Positions 1 to 6,045 of a stretch of DNA of 64,000 nucleotides are shown piece by piece. The first letter of the stretch is position 1, and each line of letters opens with the position of its first letter. Source of the stretch: Stramentimicrobium sp964433555 (lineage in GTDB: Bacteria > Atribacterota > Phoenicimicrobiia > Phoenicimicrobiales > Stramentimicrobiaceae). The position numbers and the translations under genes were made by a program. The DNA is taken from assembly GCA_964433555.1 (NCBI GenBank), contig CAYSRG010000009.1, positions 1 through 64,000 on the forward strand. The letters are read 5' to 3'. The notes beneath the pieces were generated by a model, which had not been told where the DNA came from, did not search any database, and saw only the letters and a list, made by a program, of their open reading frames with translations.

Positions 1-392
1 ACTACTGCAATTGCTTCTATTTCAACCAACCAATCTGGATTTCCAAGCTCGGTCACAAAACTAACTGTAATAACTGGTAAGTCTTCTGTCATTCCCCACC
101 TTTTTTGAAAAGCCTGGAAACCTTCAACGGGATTCTGTCCAGCAAGAATATGGATATTAAATTTTATGATATTTTCAATTTTTGCATTAGTATGGTCTAA
201 TATTTTTTCAATGTTTATCAGAACCTGTTCAGTCTGATCTTTTAGGCTATTCTTGCCAATAAGGTTCCCATTTTGGTCTATTGCATTTTGCCCGCCTATG
301 TAAACCGTTTTATAATTACCGCTTACTGAAACTGCATGTGAATAACCTCTTGGTTTTACCATATTGTCTGGATTAATATATTCTTTCTTCAT
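1..392 (-). CDS. RidA family protein (partial, 3' end outside window)
   Basis: The reading frame starts at an ATG at 392 behind an AAAGGAGA ribosome site and runs off the left edge of the window, so about 130 N-terminal residues are visible. The translation begins MKKEYINPDNMVKPRGYSHA and contains VYIGGQNAIDQNGNLIG, DQTEQVLINIEKIL and VSFVTELGNPDWLVEIEAIA. This is the pattern of the RidA/YjgF/L-PSP family of imine and enamine deaminases, whose members are about 125 residues long, so only a few residues are missing. RidA proteins are cytosolic trimers that hydrolyse reactive 2-aminoacrylate-type intermediates. The exact substrate of this paralogue cannot be told. Its upstream neighbour region is a gap of 336 bases. 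Confidence 0.85.
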   Translation of the reverse strand, partial: MKKEYINPDNMVKPRGYSHAVSVSGNYKTVYIGGQNAIDQNGNLIGKNSLKDQTEQVLINIEKILDHTNAKIENIIKFNIHILAGQNPVEGFQAFQKRWGMTEDLPVITVSFVTELGNPDWLVEIEAIAV

Positions 393-728
393 AGGATTTT
401 CTCCTTTATTTTTATTATATTGTTATTTCCTATTAATTCCAAGGAATATTTTAAGTATGTACCTTATTCAAGCAGATAATTAACGTATATAGGTAGCTCA
501 GGTCAAGCCACCATAGACAAGGCTATTGTCTTGGACAAAAACCCTTAAAGCCACAAATAAATATTCGGCCATATATTTTTTATTCTGGCATAAAGAATGT
601 TTTTTGACTCTCCTGATTGATCAGATTATTCTATAGTTGAATGTTATTTTTCAATTATAGACCCCAATTTTTTTATTTCCCTATATCATTTATGGATTGC
701 CATTGAGTTTTTTATTTACTCGAAATCT
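393..728. other. Intergenic gap with one repeat copy
   Basis: No reading frame with a ribosome site was recognised here. The gap holds the first copy of the 45-base repeat (619-663) and a small stem (AGACAA at 525-530 with TTGTCT at 536-541). The RidA promoter should lie in it, but no convincing -35/-10 pair was identified. Confidence 0.5.
619..663. repeat. 45-base intergenic repeat, copy A
   Basis: This stretch is identical to 1909-1953 except for one base (T at 642, G at 1922). It contains an inverted repeat, CTATAGTTGAA and TTCAATTATAG, with a loop of about eight bases, so it can form an 11-bp hairpin with one G-T wobble. It lies 66 bases past the end of the DUF3795 gene. There is no T-run on either side, so it does not look like an ordinary terminator. 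The two copies bracket the DUF3795 and GNAT genes in direct orientation. Confidence 0.75.
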
Positions 729-1172
729 TCAATGCCTTGGCAATTTACTCCGCTCCATATAAAAATTGACAACGCCAATTTCTTTCATACGTTGGTTGTT
801 GGTAATCCATTGCTCTCTCAAATTCCCTTCAAACTCCCTGTCACAGGGAAATTCATCACATTGGAAACAAAAGTCCACCCCTTTCTCCTTGTGGCAGATT
901 TTGGCGGGACAATCAACCGGGCATTTTACATTTTCACTTCTGCATCCTCCGCATGATACATGGGCAAATAGTTCTAGCAATTCTTTGAATTCCCCATAGC
1001 CCTTAAAGGCAGGGATTATCGTCGATTTTAATGTTGCCAACCGTTCATAGCCTTCTAACAGATCTAATAGTTTTGCACTGAGTTCTTTTATTTCTCCATC
1101 TTGATAATCTGCACACCGGCTGCAATCCAGCCCACACGGAGCAAGTTTTCGAACAACTTCATCATAGGTCAT
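729..1172 (-). CDS. DUF3795 cysteine-rich protein
   Basis: This 147-residue protein starts MTYDEVVRKLAPCGLDCSRC and carries a series of paired cysteines: CGLDCSRC near the N-terminus, SCGGCRS, KCPVDCPAKIC, then FCFQCDEFPC towards the C-terminus. That spacing is typical of the DUF3795 family, which presumably binds zinc or an iron-sulfur cluster; no function is established. The start codon follows a 39-residue ORF whose stop TGA (1174-1176) lies two bases upstream, and GAGGAG precedes that stop, so the two may be translationally coupled. The gene and the GNAT gene beyond it look less AT-rich than their surroundings and sit between the two copies of the 45-base repeat, suggesting a transferred unit. 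Confidence 0.8.
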   Translation of the reverse strand: MTYDEVVRKLAPCGLDCSRCADYQDGEIKELSAKLLDLLEGYERLATLKSTIIPAFKGYGEFKELLELFAHVSCGGCRSENVKCPVDCPAKICHKEKGVDFCFQCDEFPCDREFEGNLREQWITNNQRMKEIGVVNFYMERSKLPRH

Positions 1173-1173
1173 A

Positions 1174-1293
1174 TCATGTAATCTCCTCTTTTGCTTTTTG
1201 ATTTGTTAACATCGGCCAGATCGCCCGCGGAACGATGCGCGAAACAATGCTGCTGTATTCTCGAAAATATATTCTCAGGAAAGCGGGTTCCAT
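1174..1293 (-). CDS. Small ORF between GNAT and DUF3795 genes
   Basis: A 39-codon frame begins at ATG (1291-1293) behind a GGGGGG stretch and begins MEPAFLRIYFREYSSIV. Its stop codon lies two bases before the DUF3795 start and the GAGGAG inside its last codons would serve as that gene's ribosome site. It could be a real small protein coupled to DUF3795, or simply the upstream leader of that gene. I do not recognise the sequence. It is arginine- and hydrophobic-rich, with G+C above the window average. Confidence 0.3.
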   Translation of the reverse strand: MEPAFLRIYFREYSSIVSRIVPRAIWPMLTNQKAKEEIT

Positions 1294-1313
1294 CAATCCC
1301 CCCTGATCTTCCG

Positions 1314-1736
1314 TTAAATGTATTTCCTCATTGTCTCTCGAATCGTCTTATAGCCCAGGGCAATCCAGGTAGATCTACCTTCCGGATTATCGGTGTCCAC
1401 CAGTAAATCGATTTTGTTAACACCTCTCTCCCGAAGAATTTCAATCAGCCTAGCTTCCATCACTCGCATCACTCCTCTTCTGCGATAAGCTTCCTCCACA
1501 AATCCCTTGAACATATAAGCGGATTTTCCGCTTTTCAGTTCCGCCCCGGTAAAGGCAATCACTTTTCCATCAGCAACCGCAACAATATGAATATACCTGG
1601 AATTATTAAAACGCCGCGTTACATGTTTCAGGTGATTTTCCACTTCCCATTCATAGGCGCCCATATGCACGGTCAATAGACGGGTCAACTCTGCAATGCG
1701 ATAAAGATCATCTCTTGTTGCCAAACGTACATCCAT
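1314..1736 (-). CDS. GNAT family N-acetyltransferase
   Basis: The product is about 140 residues and has the layout of a GNAT acetyltransferase: an opening MDVRLATRDDLYRIAELT as in family N-termini, a central strand with YIHIVAVADGKVIAFTGAEL, the acetyl-CoA-binding turn in YRRRGVMRVMEARLIE, and a C-terminal VDTDNPEGRSTWIALGYKTI. GNAT enzymes transfer acetyl from acetyl-CoA to an amine; the acceptor is unknown here. The frame is open to a TTG four codons earlier (1746-1748), but the ATG at 1736 fits the family N-terminus and has GGAAGG just upstream. The neighbours are the small ORF and DUF3795 gene, in the same direction. Confidence 0.8.
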   Translation of the reverse strand: MDVRLATRDDLYRIAELTRLLTVHMGAYEWEVENHLKHVTRRFNNSRYIHIVAVADGKVIAFTGAELKSGKSAYMFKGFVEEAYRRRGVMRVMEARLIEILRERGVNKIDLLVDTDNPEGRSTWIALGYKTIRETMRKYI

Positions 1737-1908
1737 AAAACCTTCCAAACTATCTACATTTATTTGATTTTATAAAATCGGAGCCGACTCCCGTTAAGCA
1801 TAGCATTTCTTGCGGATCGGAGATCATATGCTTTAAACTTTCAAGGTCATTGAGCAATATCCTCTTCGTTCACGCCAATAAAAAAATTAAATTATGGGGG
1901 ATCTGGTC

Positions 1909-1953
1909 GATCAGATTATTCTATAGTTGAAGGTTATTTTTCAATTATAGACC
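1909..1953. repeat. 45-base intergenic repeat, copy B
   Basis: Second copy of the repeat seen at 619-663, with one base difference and the same internal 11-bp hairpin. It abuts the TAG stop of the CPBP protease gene (1953-1955), so that gene ends exactly at the repeat. Confidence 0.75.
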
Positions 1954-2840
1954 TAATTTGTCTTCCCCTCCCTATATCTAAGCAATACAGTTTGATAATG
2001 TGCCAAAGGGTCATCCCTAGTTTGTCCATTTTTTATCTTATTAATTATTTTACTTATAATTTCAGTATGATACAGAGAACCGTCCCCTGTATTTTTTGCA
2101 TTAAGAGAACCATGAATGATAGCGGCAGCAATGACCGATTTTGCCTTTAAGCGCACATAACTAAATATAGGAGAGAGCAGAAGGGTAAATACAATCATCA
2201 TTAAGACGCCAGCTTGGGGATGTTCCGGGTAGTTATGTCCCTGAAGAATAATGGGAGCATGCCATACACCCCAAATGAAACCGATAACTATGGATGATTT
2301 CCAGAAACCTAAATAACCTAATTCTTTCTGCAGTAATCCTCTCCATCCCAATTCTTCACCGAAACCGGCTACGGCATTGATGGTAATTCCGGCAAGAAGT
2401 CCCTGCAGCAGTCCAATCCAGAATGGATGAAGAGGATAGGCAGCAGCCTGAGTTTTCATTTGTTCCAGTTGTTCCTGGCTGAGAACAGACTCAAATCTTT
2501 CAAAGATACCTGCCATTTCTGGAGAGTATTCTACTCCCGGGAAGAGAAGACTCACACCCAGGGTGGCAAAGGCAATGGTAACCGGGAGAAACCATGCCAC
2601 CATGAACCAGCGATTAAATTTAAACGATATCCCCAACGGCTCTTTTAGCGATTCTTTGTACATTACTTTTTGTACGATAATGGCAACAATCATTGGGACA
2701 AACATATAGGAAGTTGCTATTATAAGTGAACCTGGCATAATCCATTTCCCACCCAGAGCTAAGTAAACAAAAACTAGCAGATAACTCAATAAAAAGGTAA
2801 GTCCAATAAAAATAACTGCTTTTTTGCTTTTTTTATTCAT
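1953..2840 (-). CDS. CPBP family intramembrane metalloprotease with altered C-terminus
   Basis: This 295-residue membrane protein has several hydrophobic segments and the CPBP (ABI, Rce1-like) motifs in order: FGEELGWRGLL with the EExxxR signature, GVWHAP with the second histidine, and a late IIHGSLNA. CPBP proteins are glutamate/histidine metalloproteases of the membrane, in bacteria often linked to bacteriocin immunity or protein maturation. After HGSLNA the family normally continues in a last membrane helix, but here the frame runs through a REP-like repeat (2071-2096) and encodes a polar tail (KNTGDGSLYHTEI and on) of about 47 residues, ending at repeat copy B. The core motifs are complete, so activity may survive, but the 3' end looks rebuilt by repeat insertion. 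The start ATG has AAGAAAGG upstream. Confidence 0.8.
   Translation of the reverse strand: MNKKSKKAVIFIGLTFLLSYLLVFVYLALGGKWIMPGSLIIATSYMFVPMIVAIIVQKVMYKESLKEPLGISFKFNRWFMVAWFLPVTIAFATLGVSLLFPGVEYSPEMAGIFERFESVLSQEQLEQMKTQAAAYPLHPFWIGLLQGLLAGITINAVAGFGEELGWRGLLQKELGYLGFWKSSIVIGFIWGVWHAPIILQGHNYPEHPQAGVLMMIVFTLLLSPIFSYVRLKAKSVIAAAIIHGSLNAKNTGDGSLYHTEIISKIINKIKNGQTRDDPLAHYQTVLLRYREGKTN
2071..2096. repeat. REP-like element, copy 1 (inside CPBP gene)
   Basis: TACAGAGAACCGTCCCCTGT followed by ATTTTT. Twenty-four bases are shared with 3057-3080. The sequence is partly palindromic (ACAG...CTGT). Similar AGAACCGTCCCC words are common dispersed repeats in bacterial genomes and are associated with REP-linked transposases; that link is from general knowledge, and no transposase is present in this window. 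Confidence 0.7.
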
Positions 2841-3056
2841 GAACCTTTCTTCCCTTCTGCCATTTTTTCCTGAGGTATCATTTACCTTATTTTATATCTA
2901 ATATCTAATACGTTTACGTTACAATTATAGATGAGATTTTATAGAGGATCAAACCAAGATACTTTTGTCTTTCTAATGAAGGTTGGAAAAATCAAAGATA
3001 TGACAAGATTAATTACAATATTGACATTATAAAAAGGGTGTTCAACCGCATGTCAA

Positions 3057-3080
3057 ACAGAGAACCGTCCCCTGTATTTT
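3057..3080. repeat. REP-like element, copy 2
   Basis: Same word as copy 1 in the same orientation (ACAGAGAACCGTCCCCTGT plus ATTTT). Its edge coincides with the stop codon of the 27-codon frame at 3079-3162. Confidence 0.7.
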
Positions 3081-3162
3081 ATCGGTAGTCATCAATAGAT
3101 ACTGGAGCAGATTTATTATTAATAATTACTGACTTTAAATAATTATCAGATTCTGAGTCCAT
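3079..3162 (-). pseudogene. Truncated 27-codon frame ending at a REP copy
   Basis: An ATG at 3162 with AGGAG eight bases upstream opens a short frame (MDSESDNYLKSVIINNKSAP...) that stops with TAA exactly where the REP-like element begins. A good ribosome site followed by so short a frame suggests the 5' remainder of a gene cut off by repeat insertion or deletion. It could instead be a true micro-protein. I do not recognise the sequence. Confidence 0.3.
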
Positions 3163-3285
3163 TAATATAACTCCTCTATAAAATAGAGACCTATTCTATT
3201 TTTTAAATAGTTTAGTTTTCTCTTTTATGACGTCTTCCTTTAGTAGGTGTCTCCCTATTTTCCTTTAAACTTTAAGCATATATAA

Positions 3286-4068
3286 TTATTTCCTAATTTC
3301 ATAAAGCCCCCATACTATTTTTTCCCAGCAAGCAGACTCGTAAGATGATCTTGCCATCTGAATTATTTGTAGCTTTTGATTATCAGAAATTGTGTCCGAA
3401 ACAATATTATTGGTGTTTGCTGGATCATATATTTTTGCATAATAAAATTCTTCAATAATATATTTTAGTACAGTTAAGAAATTTCTATCAATTAAAAAAA
3501 TAGGCTTTTTCTTTATCGCTTCTAAAACTGTCAATTCTAATAAAAAAGACGGGAAGTCTAATTTGTGCAAATGGCACCAAATTTTCAAAAGTATTATAAT
3601 ATTCTTATGTGGAGAATTCTTTATTATATTGATATGCTTATGTATATTTGTCTTGGTCCATGTATCAAACTTACTAACATATATTGAATGTGGGTATGAC
3701 ACATTTGGTTGCCTCTGAGCTGGAACTAAATCTACCTTTATACCATTAAAAACAATTCTTATTGAAACGTTTTGTTTTCTTGGACAATAAGAATGGTACA
3801 AATGCTCATATAGCGATTCGTAAATCTCTTTCAAAGTAAATGGTGTTTGGTTTTTTAACGAAATCAAAAGATCTAAATCAATAGCGCTACCTTTTATTAC
3901 TGTTTCTTTTGCAAAAGAACCAGATGGAATTATTTCTATTATATATTGATTATTCCATTTCCTTATTTCGCTCCATAAAGCCTTAACCTTATATAAAATT
4001 CTTGTTCGTTCTTCTTTTGGAATTGAATATTTTTTAATAATAGAAAGAAGATAGGTATTAGCATTCAT
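3286..4068 (-). CDS. OAS/CD-NTase-like nucleotidyltransferase
   Basis: The 260-residue protein carries the polymerase-beta-type nucleotidyltransferase signature: G50-S51-F-A-K54-E-T56, then D64-L-D66, and a third acidic residue at D113 in GIKVDLVPA, so the metal triad is complete. A later block, TWTKTNIHKHINIIKNS followed by IIILLKIWCHLH and FLLELTVLEAI, matches the helical half of CD-NTase/OAS and archaeal CCA-adding enzymes (W, H, LLKxW, SFxLE-like pattern). CD-NTases make cyclic oligonucleotide alarms in CBASS phage defence; CCA-type enzymes act on tRNA. The location among restriction genes and next to a membrane-anchored protein favours defence, but that is inference. The ribosome site AGAGAGG lies eight bases before the ATG. 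Confidence 0.7.
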   Translation of the reverse strand: MNANTYLLSIIKKYSIPKEERTRILYKVKALWSEIRKWNNQYIIEIIPSGSFAKETVIKGSAIDLDLLISLKNQTPFTLKEIYESLYEHLYHSYCPRKQNVSIRIVFNGIKVDLVPAQRQPNVSYPHSIYVSKFDTWTKTNIHKHINIIKNSPHKNIIILLKIWCHLHKLDFPSFLLELTVLEAIKKKPIFLIDRNFLTVLKYIIEEFYYAKIYDPANTNNIVSDTISDNQKLQIIQMARSSYESACWEKIVWGLYEIRK

Positions 4069-4249
4069 GTCTATATACCTCTCTTATTTTTTTTAAAATT
4101 AAATACTTAATATGCTAATTCGTATTTTATAGTTTTCTAAACTAATTTTCCTTGATTAAACATACCAATTCAACATAATAAAAATAAAATAATTACTCAT
4201 TTTCCTATTTTACCAATAATTGTAAAAATTACCTGACAATACATTTTGA

Positions 4250-4942
4250 TTATTTACTTCTTTCCTCAAGCCATTTTAAATTTATTTTTTCTATTAATTT
4301 TTTCGCATCTGAGTAAGTCATTGGATTTGAAGGCCGTTTATTACTATTATAATGTCGAGCTTCGATACCAATGGCTTTATAGCAATTTGCAGTATGCTTA
4401 AATAACTTTATTTCGCTTTCCGGAACCCATTTCCTGTTTATTAATTCAGTTTCTCCTCCTAAATTTACTTGAACTAATTCTAGTCTTTTGTATAGAAGAT
4501 ACCATTTATAACTGTCAGAACAAATAAATTCAAACAAGGTAGCAATTATATCATCTTTTAAGCTAGCAATAACCCATTCCTTTAATAATTTTTTTCTTTC
4601 ATCTATCGTAGATTTTGTCATTTTTGGAATGATATTAGCTGTGCAGGGAATAGAATAACTAAAACTTTTTGAACCATTATCATTTATTTTTATAGCCAGA
4701 TTTATTCTTTCTATTGGTTTCTTTCTATATAAAATAAGTTCTGTAGCACCATTAATCAATGTTATTAGATGTTCTGCTTTATTCCTAGCCTCATATTCAT
4801 TATTTAAATTATTAAAGTAAGTTGATTTTAAATAATATATGTTATCTTTTTCCTTGAAAATTAGTAATTCACTCGATGAAAAATATTTAGATAGTTCCTC
4901 CAGAAAGCTAATATTTCCCTCTAACTTAAACATCCATTCCAT
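4250..4942 (-). CDS. Hypothetical protein in defence island
   Basis: I do not recognise this 230-residue protein. It has no signal peptide or membrane helix. The N-terminal half is strand-rich (MFKLEGNISFLEELSKYF, then SELLIFKEKDNIYYLKS), the middle is helical with KLLKEWVIASLKDDIIATLFEFI, and the C-terminus carries a distinctive block, ARHYNSNKRPSNPMTYSDA, then a helix KKLIEKINLKWLEE. It is encoded between the nucleotidyltransferase (181 bases downstream) and the membrane-anchored protein (220 bases upstream), all in one direction, so it may be part of the same module. AAGGA precedes the ATG. It lies in a very AT-rich stretch like the rest of the island. Confidence 0.6.
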   Translation of the reverse strand: MEWMFKLEGNISFLEELSKYFSSSELLIFKEKDNIYYLKSTYFNNLNNEYEARNKAEHLITLINGATELILYRKKPIERINLAIKINDNGSKSFSYSIPCTANIIPKMTKSTIDERKKLLKEWVIASLKDDIIATLFEFICSDSYKWYLLYKRLELVQVNLGGETELINRKWVPESEIKLFKHTANCYKAIGIEARHYNSNKRPSNPMTYSDAKKLIEKINLKWLEERSK

Positions 4943-5162
4943 TATTATTTTCCTTAAATTATTTATTTAATGCAAAAAGTTCAACCGTCATATTTTAAAT
5001 ATTTACTAGCATGGTCTGATTTATTTATTGATACAATTTAATATCAAGTAATGATCTTTAAGATTTTATTTAAGAAAAAGTTCATTCTTATCAATCTTTC
5101 TTTCGTGCTTAATTAGTAAAAAATTCTTACGAACAAAGCTTGAAATAATTGAATTTTTATGG

Positions 5163-5684
5163 TTATTTATTTTCATAGCTTGTAGTAATTAGTGACATAA
5201 TAACATCACTTAAAAGACGCCCACGCAAATTTGTAACTGACACATTCCTTTTCAAATTTACTTTTGTAAATGAATCTTTTGGAATGATACCTTGATCTTG
5301 AGGGGCATAAATAACAAGCGCAGTTTTATCAGATTTTTTATTTAAGATTTCATCAATATCTTTTTCCCCCCAATCATGCCAAAATATTAAAAATAAAGTA
5401 CTTTCTTCAGCTTTTCCAAAATCATCGATTGATGCTATTTTTACTATGTTTTTTTCGCTAAATAATTTTGAATCTAATAAAAGACTTTTTAGGCTAGTTA
5501 AATTATCACTCTTCGCAAAAATTGCTATCTTTCTTTTTGCTAATCCTTTACCTAATCTAAATAAAACAGGTAATATTCCCTTAAACCAAAGCACCATTCC
5601 TATAATCAAAATAATTATTAAAACAAAAGTACTCACAAATCCATAAAATTCCAAAAAATTTTTAATACTAATTAGCCAATCCAT
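5163..5684 (-). CDS. Single-TM protein with cytoplasmic Rossmann-like domain
   Basis: The 173-residue protein begins with one strong membrane helix at about residues 15-40 (FVSTFVLIIILIIGMVLWF), then basic residues (KGLAKRK) that should hold the rest in the cytoplasm. The soluble part alternates strands and helices: KIAIFAKSD, IVKIASIDD, STLFLIFWHDW, TALVIYAPQDQG, VSVTNLRGRLLSDV, ending MSLITTSYENK. This resembles a Rossmann or TIR/flavodoxin-like sensor fold, but I cannot assign a named family. The topology, a short membrane anchor plus a nucleotide-binding-type domain, is seen in effectors of nucleotide-signalling defence systems, and a nucleotidyltransferase lies two genes downstream. Function is inferred only. 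AGAGGA precedes the ATG. Confidence 0.6.
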   Translation of the reverse strand: MDWLISIKNFLEFYGFVSTFVLIIILIIGMVLWFKGILPVLFRLGKGLAKRKIAIFAKSDNLTSLKSLLLDSKLFSEKNIVKIASIDDFGKAEESTLFLIFWHDWGEKDIDEILNKKSDKTALVIYAPQDQGIIPKDSFTKVNLKRNVSVTNLRGRLLSDVIMSLITTSYENK

Positions 5685-5775
5685 TTTTTAAATCCTCTTT
5701 TTATAAATTAAATATTTCAAAACTTTACATGTTGACAAAAGATCCTTACTTTCCGACCTTACACTCTTTGTCTTA

Positions 5776-6000
5776 CTACTCTTTCCTCAAATTATTTGAT
5801 ATTTCTCGCAAGCTTTCCAAGCTGGATTCTAAGTTTTCGATGATATCTTCTACTAAAACATCCGGGTCGGGGAGATTGTCTAAATCTGTTAAGCTGTCAT
5901 CTTTTAGCCAGAAAATATCTAGGCTTGTTTTATCCCTGGAGATAATTTCATCATAGGTAAATCTTTTAAAGCGTTCTGTTTCTTCCCGCTGAAATCTGTT
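5776..6000 (-). pseudogene. hsdM: 3' remnant of type I R-M methyltransferase gene hsdM
   Basis: A minus-strand frame of 74 codons without any start codon ends at TAG (5776-5778) and is closed upstream by TGA (6001-6003). It reads NRFQREETERFKRFTYDEI, RDKTSLDIFWLKDDSLTDLD, NLPDPDVLVEDIIENLE and SLESLREISNNLRKE. This is the typical C-terminal end of HsdM, the N6-adenine methyltransferase subunit of type I systems (RFK...Y.EI..RDK..LDIFWLKD.SL.D..NLPDP). The catalytic domain is absent and nothing type I remains nearby. It is a scar of a former type I system between res and the membrane-anchored protein gene. It was identified by eye from family knowledge. Confidence 0.8.
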
Positions 6001-6045
6001 TCAAAGTATCAATCTTTATTTTTCAATATTATACTAACTAAGAAA

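Larger units (their letters stand above)
2841..3285. other. Intergenic gap with REP copy and micro-ORF
   Basis: No full gene is visible in these 445 bases. They hold the second REP-like copy (3057-3080) and a 27-codon frame on the minus strand (3079-3162). A stretch at about 2921-2935 (TTACAATTATAGATG) weakly resembles the end of the 45-base repeat. Confidence 0.5.

Noticed and set aside
1753..1875. Minus-strand frame reading LNDLESLKHMISDPQEML and LTGVGSDFIK upstream of the GNAT gene
   Set aside because: It looks protein-like and may be a gene remnant, but it is short, has only a TTG with poor spacing as start, and matches no family I know.
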